Below are positions 34,052 to 45,000 of a stretch of 64,000 nt of DNA, piece after piece (the first letter of the stretch is position 1; every line of letters starts with the position of its first letter). The DNA lies in NCBI GenBank assembly GCA_029262065.1, contig JAJDAC010000015.1:62001-126000 (forward strand), in the 5' to 3' direction. Under the pieces are notes generated by a model. It ran no database searches. It saw only the letters and a list, made by a program, of their open reading frames with translations, and was not told the origin of the DNA. Both the position numbers and the translations under genes were made by a program. The DNA is from Candidatus Krumholzibacteriota bacterium. GTDB taxonomy: Bacteria > Krumholzibacteriota > Krumholzibacteriia > JAJRXK01.

Positions 34052-37000
34052 ATGACCTCCAAAGTATCAGTCTGCTCTCTACTGCTCGCGCTCGTCGCGA
34101 TCCCAGCTGTTTCGGCCAACGGCCAGTCGGTCAACCTCGGCCTGGGGAGCTACAGCACGTCGCTGCCACCCGGCGCCGTGGGTCCGCAGAACGCATCGAA
34201 CCAGAACCTGTCGCCCAAGGTCTCGTCGGCGTTCTCATTGCCCGTGCAGACGAACGACTTCTGGAGCAGCCTGATCTATCCCTTCTATGGTAACCCGCAC
34301 TCCAACGTGCTCTACGCCCATCCGCTGATGGTCAAGGCCATCAACACAGGGATGCAGATCGGCCACACACCGACCCACGTTTTCGCGGCCAACGACTATC
34401 TGTATCCGTTCTCGCTTCAGCTGACGGTAGGTGTGGCCGGACTCTCCACTTCGCAAACGCAAACCCACGACTACGGCGACTGGACCGCCACCGCCCTGTG
34501 GGACGACGGTCCTACCACGATGGAAGCCACGTTCGGTCACGGGCTTCCCTTTGTTTTCTTCAGGGTGGCCGGCGGCGACGCCGTCGTTACTCCCGAAGGC
34601 GCGTTCACCATTTGGTACGACCAGGACGGCACGCTCGGACTCACGATCCAGGGCCGACACTACGGTGTCTTCGCACCCACGGGTTCCACGTGGACGGGCA
34701 CCGGCCCCTTGCAATCTTCGCTGAACGGTCAGGACTACCTTTCGATCGCGTTGTTGCCGGATGCTCAGACCACGACCCTGGAACTCTTCCGGAAACACGC
34801 CTACGCCTTCGTAACCAACAGCACCGTCGACTGGCAGTACGACGAGTCGACCGCCATGGTCCACACCACCTATTCGTACGAGACCGAGCTGTTGGAGAGC
34901 AATGGTACCAGCGTCAATGAGACGATGACCGCGCTCTATCGCCACCAGTGGCTGAATACGTCCTCTCCCCTGACGGCTCACTCGTACGCGTCCCCCAACG
35001 GGGAGATGAAGCTATACGAGGGGAGCTCGTTCACGACCGACCTGCCGTTCCACGGTGTATTGCCGGCGCTGCCCGATCGCGGCGACTACAACCGGGCCGA
35101 GCTGCTCGCGCATGTGCAGGCGGTGGCCACGGAGAGCCTGCCCGTCAACGGAACCTACGACAACGGCAAGGCCATGGGGCGCTTTGCCCACCTGGTCCAC
35201 ATCGCCGACCAACTTGGCGCAACCGCCGAACGCGACCATTTTCTCGGCGAGATCAAGAACCGGCTGGAAGACTGGTTCACCGTGGGCGGGGCGCAGGAGT
35301 ATTCGTACATCGACAACTGGGATGTATTGACCGGGTACCCGTCTGGCTTCGGGGCCGACAACCAGATCAACGACCATCATTTCCACGCGGCCTACGCCAT
35401 CATGAGCGCGGCCACCGTGGCACAGTACGACCCGGTGTGGGCGTCGCAGAGCAGCTGGGGCGGAATGGTCAATCTGCTGATTCGCGACGCCAACAACTGG
35501 GACCGAACGGACACGCAGTTTCCATTCCTGCGATCGCACGACGCGTACGCGGGCCATTCATGGGCCTCTGGGCACGGGGATTTCGGCGACGGCAACAACC
35601 AGGAATCCAGTTCGGAGTCCATGAACTTCGCCACGGCCGCGATTCTGTGGGGCGAAGCCACCGGGCAGACCGACATTCGCGACCTGGGAGTGTTTCTGTA
35701 CGCCACCGAGAAAACCGCCGTCGAGCAATACTGGTTCGACGTGGACGACGAGGTGTTCCCAGCCACCTACCCGCACGTGGCCATTGGAATGGTATGGGGC
35801 GGCAAGGGCGTACATTCGACCTGGTTTGGGGCCAATCCCGAGTTCATCCACGGCATCAACATTCTGCCCGTACAAGGCGGTTCGTTGTACCTCGGCCATC
35901 AGCCCGATCACGTTCTCGCCAACTACAACGAGATCGTTGCGGAGCGCAGCGGTCAACCGATCATCTGGCAGGACCTTCTGTGGGAGTATCTGGCCCTCGC
36001 CGACCCCAACCTCGCGCTGTCCTACTACTTTGCCAACAGCGGGTACACGCCGTTCGACGGTGAATCGCGGGCCCACACGATGCATTGGTTGTTCAACCTC
36101 AAGAAGATGGGCCAGGTAGAAACGACGATCCTCGCCGACATTGCGACGTACGCCGTCTTCCGGGACCCGGCCGGTGACCTGACCTACGTCGCCTACAATG
36201 CGGGCGCAGCGAACCGACTGGTAACCTTCACCGATGGGTTTTCCTTCACGGTTGGCCCCGGCGAACTGGCTTCGTTCAGCACGTCGAACCAGAATCCCGA
36301 CGCGCCCGTCGTGCTGCTCTTGCCCGACAAGACGTCGGGAAAGTCCCCGCTGACCATTCAGTTTCAGGGAAGCCAGAGCTTCGACCCGAACGGCAATCCG
36401 CTCACGTTCGATTGGTCCTTCGGCGAAATAGGCTCGAGCTCGCAGGCCGACACCACCTTCACCTTCAACGACGTCGGTGACCACCGGGTACATCTCACCG
36501 TCACCAATTCACTCGCCCTCTCTGCGCAGGACAGCGTGATTGTGACCGTATTGCCCAACGGAACGCCGTACTTTGGCTCACCGGTTCCAGTGCCGGGAAG
36601 AATCGAAGCGGAGCACTACGATCTCGGTGGCGAAGGCATCGCCTACCACGATGTGGACGCGAACAACATCGGCCTGGCCTTCCGACCGTCCGAGGGGGTC
36701 GACCTGGAGGGCGCGGCCGGCGGTGGCTTCGACGTGTACTGGATCGTCGCGGGTGAGTGGATCGAGTACACGTTTTCGGTAGCTACGGCCGGGGTCTACG
36801 ACTTCGTGCCGTACGTGGCGACCGTTCCGGGCTTCGGCAACTTCACCCTATCTATCGACAACGTAAACGTGAGCGGCAGAAAGAACGTGTTGTCCACCGG
36901 AGGCTTTCAGTTCTGGACCCCAATACCGATCGAAGGCGTGCCGCTCGGAGCCGGCCAGCACATCATGCGCTTCGACATTGCTTCCGACACCGACCAGACC

Positions 37001-37351
37001 GGCTGGCTGTTCAGCCTGAACTACATCGACGTGGCGCTGTCGGTGACCAGCGTGGACGAAGACGTTCCGCCGACCCAGTTTGGCCTGGCCCAGAACCACC
37101 CCAACCCGTTCAACCCACACACCACCATCGAGTATTCGGTGCCTTTGGAAGGCCCGGTCAGGGTGACGGTTCTCGACCTACGCGGAAGACAGGTGCGGAT
37201 CCTCGTTGATGAGCGGAAGGATCCCGGTCGGCACGCGGTGTCCTGGGACGGCCTGGATGGGGACGGGCGCGAATTGGCCAGTGGCGTTTATTTCTATCGC
37301 TACGAAACTCCCGGCGAGGTTCGTACCGGGAAGATGGTTCTCTTGAAATAG
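34052..37351 (+). CDS. GH81 endo-beta-1,3-glucanase with PKD, CBM6 and sorting domains
   Basis: 1099 residues from the ATG at 34052 (signal peptide MTSKVSVCSLLLALVAIPAVSA). Residues about 30-740 are glycoside hydrolase family 81: QINDHHFHAAY with D441, and DGNNQESSSESMN with E518 and E522, the E-x-x-x-E pair of the family active site. The substrates of GH81 are laminarin and related beta-1,3-glucans. A PKD domain (SPLTIQFQGSQSFDPNGNPL) and a CBM6-type module (GRIEAEHYDLGGEGIAYHD, AGEWIEYTFSV) follow, then the FlgD-like tail (NHPNPFNPHTTIEYSV to MVLLK). Divergent from the quinoprotein gene, so both may share a control region at 33839-34051. Confidence 0.9.
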   Translation: MTSKVSVCSLLLALVAIPAVSANGQSVNLGLGSYSTSLPPGAVGPQNASNQNLSPKVSSAFSLPVQTNDFWSSLIYPFYGNPHSNVLYAHPLMVKAINTGMQIGHTPTHVFAANDYLYPFSLQLTVGVAGLSTSQTQTHDYGDWTATALWDDGPTTMEATFGHGLPFVFFRVAGGDAVVTPEGAFTIWYDQDGTLGLTIQGRHYGVFAPTGSTWTGTGPLQSSLNGQDYLSIALLPDAQTTTLELFRKHAYAFVTNSTVDWQYDESTAMVHTTYSYETELLESNGTSVNETMTALYRHQWLNTSSPLTAHSYASPNGEMKLYEGSSFTTDLPFHGVLPALPDRGDYNRAELLAHVQAVATESLPVNGTYDNGKAMGRFAHLVHIADQLGATAERDHFLGEIKNRLEDWFTVGGAQEYSYIDNWDVLTGYPSGFGADNQINDHHFHAAYAIMSAATVAQYDPVWASQSSWGGMVNLLIRDANNWDRTDTQFPFLRSHDAYAGHSWASGHGDFGDGNNQESSSESMNFATAAILWGEATGQTDIRDLGVFLYATEKTAVEQYWFDVDDEVFPATYPHVAIGMVWGGKGVHSTWFGANPEFIHGINILPVQGGSLYLGHQPDHVLANYNEIVAERSGQPIIWQDLLWEYLALADPNLALSYYFANSGYTPFDGESRAHTMHWLFNLKKMGQVETTILADIATYAVFRDPAGDLTYVAYNAGAANRLVTFTDGFSFTVGPGELASFSTSNQNPDAPVVLLLPDKTSGKSPLTIQFQGSQSFDPNGNPLTFDWSFGEIGSSSQADTTFTFNDVGDHRVHLTVTNSLALSAQDSVIVTVLPNGTPYFGSPVPVPGRIEAEHYDLGGEGIAYHDVDANNIGLAFRPSEGVDLEGAAGGGFDVYWIVAGEWIEYTFSVATAGVYDFVPYVATVPGFGNFTLSIDNVNVSGRKNVLSTGGFQFWTPIPIEGVPLGAGQHIMRFDIASDTDQTGWLFSLNYIDVALSVTSVDEDVPPTQFGLAQNHPNPFNPHTTIEYSVPLEGPVRVTVLDLRGRQVRILVDERKDPGRHAVSWDGLDGDGRELASGVYFYRYETPGEVRTGKMVLLK

Positions 37352-37425
37352 AGCCAGCGAGGCGCCGAGCGCCTGGGATCTCGCGACGGGCGTGGAAGGC
37401 GCGGGCCTGGCGCGACCCGCGGTCC

Positions 37426-37758
37426 CTATCGGGTTCGCACGACCTTCGTCGACCGCACGGTCATGCCCGTCCCCCGGCCAAGGTACCGGCGGCCGCTGAT
37501 CTCGAGCGATGGCTCATCGAAGTGCATCGTCTGACTCGCCTCGATCGGGAGGTCATTGGCGAGGCTCTTGAGAGAGCAATCCACGAAGCAGTGGAGCTCC
37601 CTGACGGCTCCGTGGACCATTACCTTCGCAACCGTATCAGCGTCTACCCGGGGCAACCGCTCCTCAAACGGATTCCTCCCACCGATGGGAAGCCAGGTCG
37701 CAACGTACACGGCGACGTGATCGCGGCGACCCCAGGGCGGTTCCACGTTGCTTCGCAT
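37426..37758 (-). CDS. small hypothetical protein
   Basis: 110 residues from an ATG at 37758 (MRSNVEPPWGRRDHVAVYVA). The frame is open further upstream (to 37818), but that part overlaps the divergent small gene. Composition and codon use look like real coding sequence, with a soluble beta-rich character, but no motif is recognised and there is no clear ribosome site. Its start shares the bases CATG with the start of the gene on the other strand. I am not certain it is expressed. Confidence 0.4.
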   Translation of the reverse strand: MRSNVEPPWGRRDHVAVYVATWLPIGGRNPFEERLPRVDADTVAKVMVHGAVRELHCFVDCSLKSLANDLPIEASQTMHFDEPSLEISGRRYLGRGTGMTVRSTKVVRTR

Positions 37759-37972
37759 GGGCGAGCCATCTCTGGTTGAAGACCGGTTGCGGCACGCCTC
37801 GCGTTCTTGCCAGATCATTTCAGATCAGATCATTGACCTGCGCCGCCAGAATCCGGGCGCCGCGGATCCTGACCGCCAGGAAGTGTTCGACTCCAAGCTC
37901 GACGCTCTGCAGCAGGAAAGAGTGGAGAAGCGTATCTTGTGGCGACGTTGGGGCGACGACGAAGGCCCCTGA
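37757..37972 (+). CDS. small hypothetical helical protein
   Basis: 71 residues from the ATG at 37757. The protein is mostly charged helices (SCQIISDQIIDLRRQNPGAA, SKLDALQQERVEKRILWRRW), which suggests a small helical or coiled-coil protein. No clear ribosome site is seen. It ends 20 bp before the lipoprotein gene on the same strand, so the two could be cotranscribed. No family recognised. Confidence 0.42.
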   Translation: MGEPSLVEDRLRHASRSCQIISDQIIDLRRQNPGAADPDRQEVFDSKLDALQQERVEKRILWRRWGDDEGP

Positions 37973-37992
37973 AAACGTGTTATGATCTCAGC

Positions 37993-39093
37993 ATGTATGG
38001 AATCATCACATACGAACACGGTCGGCGATGTGCGCTGACCGCTGCGTTGCTCTACAGCTGCCTTGTAGGTTGCGCAAGCGACCCTACGAGCCCTGACCAG
38101 AACGATGCGCCGAAGTGGGAAAGCATCCCACTACCAGCAGACCTTCCCGATGGCGTGCTCACCGGCGTGGCATTCCATGGAGGTCGCAGCATCGCCGTCG
38201 GTATACAGGCCGTACCCATCGGCGGAATCGTGGTGACCTCCGACGGTGATGGCTGGACGACTTTACCCACAAATGTTGACGGACCATTGAACGATGTCGT
38301 CTTTACTCCCGAAAGTGACGCGGTCGCGATTGGCAGAACCAGATCCTTCCTTCCCTTCGTGCTGGACGAGCGTACAGGATGGACCGCCAACGAAATCCTA
38401 CAAACGCCAGGGTTCCTCTGCTGCGCGGAGGTTGGAATCGACGGCACCCTCCGGACCGTCGGTGGCCTCACCGCGCTTCGCAACCTCACGGCCGGCCAGT
38501 GGGAAACAGAAACGGTCACCTTTCCCAACACCTCAAACGAAAAGGGGATCATCGACCTCACAGTGGGTAGCGATGGTTCTTTCTACGCGTGCGGGTTCGA
38601 CGACGGTGGCGAAGGTACGCCGGAAGAGCCTTTCCGCATGATCATGCAAAACGCTGGTAACGGGTGGAGTTTCTTCGCGCCGATTCTGGAGGCGCCGAAC
38701 GCCAGCCAATTGGCTTACGACCCCGAGCAAGGTTTTTTCGTCGCCGGCGAGCAGTTCCAGCGAGACGGACAGCCGCTGGCAGACCTATGGGTACGAGACC
38801 TCGAGGGCGACTGGACTGAGATTGACCTTCCTGGCGCCCTTGGCTGGTCAGTCCGCGATCTGCTGGTAACGCCGGACGGCTGCGTGTACTTGACCGGGAC
38901 GAGGTTCGCCACTGGTGATATTATGGATGGAGTCCTGTGGCGGTGGGACGGCGCGACCGCGAAACAGGAAGTGGTCTGGCCGATGCGTGAACCTCGGAAG
39001 CTGGAAAACGACGGCTCCATCGTCTACGTAGTCGGGGTTGACTCCCGCTCAGGATCGACCCGCCCTTGGATGGCGCGCCGCGAGGTCCCCTAG
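37993..39093 (+). CDS. lipoprotein with predicted beta-propeller, unknown function
   Basis: 366 residues from the ATG at 37993. The N-terminal region (ALTAALLYSCLVGC) is a lipoprotein signal with lipobox LVGC. The mature part has repeated short blades with Gly-Asp/Gly-Ser turns (GVAFHGGRSIAVGIQ, VVTSDGDGWTTLP, LTVGSDGSFYACGF, LLVTPDGCVYLTGT), which suggests a YCF48/BNR-like beta-propeller. Cysteine pairs (FLCCAEVG) are present. No catalytic motif can be named. Its stop is 2 bp from the stop of the convergent YiiX-like gene. Confidence 0.7.
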   Translation: MYGIITYEHGRRCALTAALLYSCLVGCASDPTSPDQNDAPKWESIPLPADLPDGVLTGVAFHGGRSIAVGIQAVPIGGIVVTSDGDGWTTLPTNVDGPLNDVVFTPESDAVAIGRTRSFLPFVLDERTGWTANEILQTPGFLCCAEVGIDGTLRTVGGLTALRNLTAGQWETETVTFPNTSNEKGIIDLTVGSDGSFYACGFDDGGEGTPEEPFRMIMQNAGNGWSFFAPILEAPNASQLAYDPEQGFFVAGEQFQRDGQPLADLWVRDLEGDWTEIDLPGALGWSVRDLLVTPDGCVYLTGTRFATGDIMDGVLWRWDGATAKQEVVWPMREPRKLENDGSIVYVVGVDSRSGSTRPWMARREVP

Positions 39094-39095
39094 CG

Positions 39096-39644
39096 TCAGA
39101 CCCGTTCAAGTACAGGGCTCTCGCTGAAATCCTCGGTCACGATCGTGTCGGCCCGCCCCTCTGCAACCAGCTCGACGCCCGCGCCGTCACGGTAGGCGTC
39201 GGCGATCAACTTGCTGCACCACACCCGGTTGCTTTCCAATCTCCACAGCGGATGTCGGAGTCCGAACCATCGACTGGGAATATTGGTGACCAGGGCGGCA
39301 TAGTCGAGCTTACGATCCAGCGAGCGCAATGCACTCGATACAACCCGCGCGCGCTCATCTCTGGTGAGGCCTGGCGCGCGGTAGATCGCGTACCGTTCGC
39401 GGTCGAATACCTTTCGGGGTACTCGGCCCACGACCACGCCGTGTCTGGCCGTCGTATGAATCATTTGATCGCCACCGATGTAGAGCATGCTATGGACGTA
39501 GCGAGACCCCAGAAACAGCCGGTACATGAGGGCAATCAGGGAAAGCCGACGAAGTCTTGGGCTGGCCAAGACAATGTCGCCCTTCTCCATGCGGGCGAGA
39601 ATCACGCGTCGACGAGTGGCGATATGGACGCTCGACGAACGCAC
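39096..39644 (-). CDS. YiiX/NlpC-P60-like permuted papain-fold protein
   Basis: 182 residues from a GTG at 39644; a shorter start at the ATG at 39590 is possible. The order of motifs fits the circularly permuted papain-fold (YiiX/YaeF, NlpC/P60 clan) family: KGDIVLAS, then YVHSMLYIGGDQMIHTTARH, YDYAALV-like LDYAALVTN and finally NRVWCSKLIADAY with the Cys. The candidate Cys-His pair is C in V-W-C-S-K and H in Y-V-H-S. Members are thought to be amidases or peptidases acting on lipids or peptidoglycan. It lies 30 bp downstream of the kinase gene and is probably cotranscribed with it. Confidence 0.68.
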   Translation of the reverse strand: MRSSSVHIATRRRVILARMEKGDIVLASPRLRRLSLIALMYRLFLGSRYVHSMLYIGGDQMIHTTARHGVVVGRVPRKVFDRERYAIYRAPGLTRDERARVVSSALRSLDRKLDYAALVTNIPSRWFGLRHPLWRLESNRVWCSKLIADAYRDGAGVELVAEGRADTIVTEDFSESPVLERV

Positions 39645-39674
39645 GTAGGCGAAGCAGCCACGCAGGGGATGAAC

Positions 39675-41942
39675 TCAACGAATCTGCAGCCCGGCCTTGG
39701 CCAGCCCCTCGATCAGCTTGTCGGCAATAGATTCCGAAAAGGCGTTGCGTTCGATCAGCTCACGGCGAAGCGTGCCGATGTCGAGGCCGTCGCAGCCCGC
39801 CTTTTGGCACAGCTCCTTCCACAGCACGCGCAGCTCGTCGAGCGCGGGCGCAGCCTCATCGATGCGTCCGAGCTGTCCCAACGTGGCTGCGAGGAACAGA
39901 GGTTCGCGGAAATCATCGGAACCGATGACGCCGTTCTTGGAATGAACGAGCGCCTGCTCGTATCGGCCATGGACGTAGTGATCCACGAACAGCGGAAAAT
40001 CGGCAAAGACTGGAGGATGCGGGACCAGTTCGATCGCCCGGTTGGCCATCGGAACCGCCGTCTCGAACTCTCCCTGCAAGACCAGGTAGTTGGACAGCAG
40101 CGTGAGCACGATCGGATTGTTCGGATTGAGCTCGACGGCGCGACGCATCTCGGCGATTCCGCGCTCGCCATCTCCGGAGAAAAGAGCCGCCATCCCCAGA
40201 TACGCGTGGGCCAGTTGGTTGCTGTCGTCGAGTGACACCGCCCGCTCGGCCACGCGCAGCGCGCGCACGCGGGAATCGTACTCGCCATCCGGCTCGTTCC
40301 AGCGGTGGTGGAACTGGTCGACATAGAGGTAGGCCAGCCACGCGAGACCCTCGACGTAGTCGGGCTCGGCCTCGATTACGCGCTCGAGGCAGTCGCGGGC
40401 CGCCAAATGGGTCTCGGACGAGTGGTTCTGCAAGTAGTCGTAGGCCCGGAAGACGCAATCCCAGCTATCGAGACTCGCCGGAGGCTTGCGCCGTGCACTC
40501 GGCAGCTCGGCACGGGCCAGAGCTCCGTACGATCCCGCGATCTCACCGACGACGTGCTGTGTCAGCTCGTCCTGGAGGTCGAAGAGGTCCCGCGCGGTCT
40601 GTTCGCTTTCGAACGTATTACCCCAGACCGAACGGCCGTCGCGGCCGTCAAAAAGCTGCACGTTGACGCGGATGCGGTCGGGCGACGACTGCACGCGCCC
40701 CTGCAGCACGTAGCGCACGCCGATCTCCCTGCCGATCTCGCGAATGTCGACGTTCTCCCCCTCGCACGGCCCCGATCTGCACGGCATCACCGCCAGTTCG
40801 CCATAGCGAGAAAGCTCCGTCACGATTTCGCCGGTCAGCCCTTCGCTGAAGTAACGCTGCTGCGGGTCACCGCCAGCATCGGCGAACGGCAGTACGGCAA
40901 TCTTGAGGCCGGAGATCACGGGTTCCGTATTGAGGGGACGCGAGTCGTCGCCTTCAGTGCCACCTCTCCACAACTGCCAGACGCCCAGGGCGCTCAAGAG
41001 CAAGACAGAGGTAGCAACGAGCACGCGCCGACCACGTCGTGACGAGCGACGCGCCACCAGAACGGCCTGGCCCGACGCCGTCGAGCCACGCCGCAACCGC
41101 TGTAGGTCCGCGGCCAGGCCGGCGGCGCTCTGGTAGCGCAGCGCGGGATCCTTTTCGAGCGCCTTGTTGACGATACGCTCCAGCTCGACGGGCACCTGCG
41201 CGTTGAGCTGCACCGGCGCCGTCGGCGCCCGGTTGAGGATCGCGTCGAACACTGCGGCAGACGTCTTGCCGCCGAACGGGCGACGGCCAGTGATCATCTC
41301 GTACAGCACCACCCCGAGCGAGAACACATCCGTGCGCGCGTCGAGCGGTTTCCCCAATGCTTGCTCGGGAGACATGTAGGACACGGTGCCCATGACAGAG
41401 CCGGGACTCGTGACGTGGAGGGAGCGTGTCGCTTCGTCGGACCCAGGCTTCCCCTCCGGGCCGGCCGACAGTTTGGCGAGGCCGAAGTCGAGCACCTTGG
41501 CCTGCCCGCGATCGGTCACGAAGATGTTGGCCGGCTTGATGTCGCGGTGCACGATTCCCTTGGCGTGCGCCGCATCGAGTGCGTCGGCGATCTGGATCGC
41601 GAGTTCGATTGCGGTGTCTACCTCGGGCGGACCGTCTCGGACGCGTTCGTCCAGCCCGCTGCCCTCGAGCAACTCCATCACGATGAACCGCCGGCCGTCC
41701 CATTCTCCGATGTCGTGGATCGTGCAGATGTTGGGGTGGTTCAACGCCGAGGCGGCGCGTGCCTCGCGTAGATGGCGGTCGACCGCATCGGTGTTCAGGG
41801 TGTCGGCCTCGGGCACGAACTTCAGGGCGACATGGCGGTGGAGTCGAGCGTCCTCGGCTTTCCAGACGACACCCATGCCGCCCTCGCCGATCTTGCCGAT
41901 GAGGCGGTAGTGCAGTACGTGCTGTCCGGTCTCGATGGCCAC
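39675..41942 (-). CDS. membrane Ser/Thr protein kinase with TolB-like and TPR region
   Basis: 755 residues from a GTG start at 41942. The kinase domain (about residues 10-275) has the P-loop [13 protein letters not shown] with the ATP-binding Lys, [10 protein letters not shown] with H132 and D134, DFGLAKL with D152 and [10 protein letters not shown]. One membrane segment ([19 protein letters not shown]) follows near residue 310. The outer part has a TolB-like N-terminal domain ([40 protein letters not shown]) as in CadC/adenylate-cyclase-type proteins and then TPR-like repeats ([40 protein letters not shown]). All catalytic residues look intact. Role: transmembrane signalling; partners unknown. 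Confidence 0.88.
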   Translation of the reverse strand: MAIETGQHVLHYRLIGKIGEGGMGVVWKAEDARLHRHVALKFVPEADTLNTDAVDRHLREARAASALNHPNICTIHDIGEWDGRRFIVMELLEGSGLDERVRDGPPEVDTAIELAIQIADALDAAHAKGIVHRDIKPANIFVTDRGQAKVLDFGLAKLSAGPEGKPGSDEATRSLHVTSPGSVMGTVSYMSPEQALGKPLDARTDVFSLGVVLYEMITGRRPFGGKTSAAVFDAILNRAPTAPVQLNAQVPVELERIVNKALEKDPALRYQSAAGLAADLQRLRRGSTASGQAVLVARRSSRRGRRVLVATSVLLLSALGVWQLWRGGTEGDDSRPLNTEPVISGLKIAVLPFADAGGDPQQRYFSEGLTGEIVTELSRYGELAVMPCRSGPCEGENVDIREIGREIGVRYVLQGRVQSSPDRIRVNVQLFDGRDGRSVWGNTFESEQTARDLFDLQDELTQHVVGEIAGSYGALARAELPSARRKPPASLDSWDCVFRAYDYLQNHSSETHLAARDCLERVIEAEPDYVEGLAWLAYLYVDQFHHRWNEPDGEYDSRVRALRVAERAVSLDDSNQLAHAYLGMAALFSGDGERGIAEMRRAVELNPNNPIVLTLLSNYLVLQGEFETAVPMANRAIELVPHPPVFADFPLFVDHYVHGRYEQALVHSKNGVIGSDDFREPLFLAATLGQLGRIDEAAPALDELRVLWKELCQKAGCDGLDIGTLRRELIERNAFSESIADKLIEGLAKAGLQIR

Positions 41943-42048
41943 GCCCCTGCTCTCTTGGCTGAATCGAAGCGCCGGGTGAATCTCCCCGCGAGGACTTCAC
42001 ATTCTATACATATATCGGATGGTGTGTCCGATGAACAGCACCCTTCGT

Positions 42049-45000
42049 CTACGCCACAACCCGGGTTCGTTCGCCGCCCCAACGCGAGAACAGTACAGGA
42101 ACGAGCACCAGGTTGAGGAACGTCGACGTAAGGAGGCCACCCAGAATCACCTGCCCCATCGGAGATTGGATCTCGTTTCCCGCCTTGTGGCCCGCGAGCA
42201 CCAGCGGTACCAGAGCCAGACCGGCCGTAAGGGCGGTCATGAGCACGGGGGCCAAGCGCTCCTCGGAGCCACGACGCACGGCTTCGATCAACTCGACTCC
42301 CTCTTGCATCAGATCCTGATAGCGTGTCACGAGCAGCACACCATTTCGGGTAGCGATCCCGAACAGCGTGATGAACCCAACGAGGGCAGCGATGCTCAGC
42401 ACGCCCTCGCCCAACGCCACGGCGACGATTCCACCGATGAGAGCGAGTGGCAAATTGACGAGAACGATCAGCGTGTAGCGATGATTTCGGAAGGCCAAGA
42501 ACAGAGCTGCGTACATTCCAACAAGGACAAGAACGGCAAGCATGGAAATATTGCGTGCGCTTCGCGCTCCCTCTTCGAACTGACCTCCGTAGTTGACACG
42601 ATACCCCACGGGAAAGTCCACCCCCTGTTCCACCGCCAGACGAGCTCGATCAACCGTTCCCGCCAGATCCGCGCCTTCGATGTTGGCTGTCAGCATTCCG
42701 ACTCTCTGCACATCTTCACGGCGAATCAAACTGGGACCGAGATCAAATCGTACAACCGCCAGGTCACTTAGCTGCAGTACCCGGCCCACATCCGTCACTA
42801 CGGGTAGCTCTTGCAGCATGTCACGGTGTTCCCGAAGTCTCTCGGGCAGTCGAACCACGACCCGCGAGACCACGCCATTGTCGACAATTTCTCCTACCGT
42901 CGTGCCTTGGAATGCGGACTCGACGTAGCGGGACAAATCCGCCGCGCTCAGGCCGTGGCGCGCGAGGGCCGGACGGTCGAAGTCGATGAGCAGTTGAGGA
43001 ATGCTCGCCTGCTCCTGATTGCTGAGATCGACGATTCCAGGAACCGCTCCCACGATCTCTTCGATACGCTCGCTGAGGCCACGGATCACCGAAAGCTCCG
43101 GCCCAAAAACCTTGATCGCAAGGTTGGACTTGCTGCCGGAAATCATGTGGTCAATTCGATGGCTGATCGGCTGACCAAAACTGACCTCAACTCCGGGTAT
43201 CATCGCGACCGCATCGCGCATGCCGGGAAGGAACTTCGTCTTGTCAGAGCCTTCCCGCAGGACGACTTCCATTTCTGACGCGTTTACTCCCTGCACATGT
43301 TCGTCCTTCTCGGCACGTCCTGTGCGGCGGCTCGTGGAAATCACCTCGGGGAAGGCCAGAAGCGCCTCCTCGACTTCTCTTCCGGCAACGTCGCTTTCTT
43401 CCAGGGTGATGCCCGGAGGGCTCACGACCGCTACCGTCAATGATCCCTCGTTGAACGTGGGCAGGAAGCTTCGACCGAGGAAGGGTAGAAGCGCGAAGGC
43501 ACCGATCACCATGGCAACGCTGATGCCGATCACGAGGCCAGGTCGCGCGAGGGCCCGAGCCAGGGCGCGGTGATAGAACCCTCCGAGCCCTCGCATGAGC
43601 CACGATTCGCGGGGCTTCGACAACGCCACCTTGCGAAGCATGATATAGGAGAGCGCCGGCGTGACCGTGACCGACACCAGGAGCGATGCACCCAGGGAAA
43701 CGAGATAGGCGAAGCCCAGCGGCTTCAAGAGTCTGCCTTCCATGCCCGGCAGGAAGAACAGCGGAACGAACACGAGCACGATGATCAGCGTCGCGAAAAA
43801 GATGGCGCCCAAGACGCTCGAGGCCGCTTGATAGACGATGTCCAGGGCTCGCTTGTCATCTTCTGTCTTGGCCTCCTTCAAGCGACGAAACACGTTCTCA
43901 ACCACGATGATCGCATCGTCCACCAGGGCGCCGATGGCGATGGTGAACCCACCAAGGGTCATGGTGTTCATCGTGCCGCCGAATGCTGAGATTACGAGCA
44001 CGCCTGTGATCAGTGAGAGCGGGATGGCCACGGCGGATATGAAAGTCGTTCGAAGGTCTCCGAGGAACAGGAAGAGAATCAAAATCACCAGCACGGCACC
44101 GTCCCGCAGGGCCACGGTGATGTTGTGAATGGCCGTCCGAATGAAGTTGGACTGACGGAAATTCTCGCGTTCGATGGTTACGCCCGCAGGAAGTGTGCGC
44201 CCGACTTCGTCGAGGACGGCGTCGACCCGCTTCATCAGCTCCAGCGTGTTCGCCCCGGGTTGCTTCTGGACACTGAGGATAACGGCCGGAGCAGCGTTGT
44301 ACGAAGCGATCCCTCGCTGCGGCTCTGCGCCCAGCTCCACCTTTGCCAGATCGCCCACCGTGAGCGGCACGCCGTCGACGACGCGTACGACCGCTGACTT
44401 CAGATCCTCCGGATCCACGGCGCGTGCCAACCCGCGTACCAGATATTCCTGGCCGCGGTCGACATGGAACCCCGCCGCAGGATTGCGCGTGACCTCCCCG
44501 AGAACATCGGCGACTTCCCCGATACTCACGCCGTGCTGGACGAGAGAGGGTACGTCGACCTCGACCTGGTATTCCCGAACGTCGCCGCCAATGGGGCTGA
44601 CCTGTGAAATTCCGGGAATGGCCAGTAGAGATCTACGCACCCCGGTTTCCGCCAGGCGCCTCAGTTCCATCTGATCAACGGTCCCGTCCGCGGTGAGCGC
44701 GACGAAGGTGATCTCGCCCATGATCGAGCTGATGGGACCGAGCTCAGGCGGCGCAACTTGGGAAGGCAGGGTGACCTTTTGGATGCGTTCCGCCACGACC
44801 TGCCGAGCGCGATAGATGTCTTCACCCCAATCGAATTCCCCCCAGATCACGGAGATGCCCGCGGCCGACACAGAGCGCACGCGGCGAATTCCCGGTGCGC
44901 CGTTCAACGCGGACTCGAGCGGGAAGGTCACCAGGAGTTCGATCTCTTCCGGCGCCATCCCCGGCCCCTCGGTGATGACGGTTACCGTGGGAGCCGACAG

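Noticed and set aside
42593-44674. Plus-strand frames inside the RND pump gene
   Set aside because: They are S/T/R-rich shadows of a well-conserved transporter gene.
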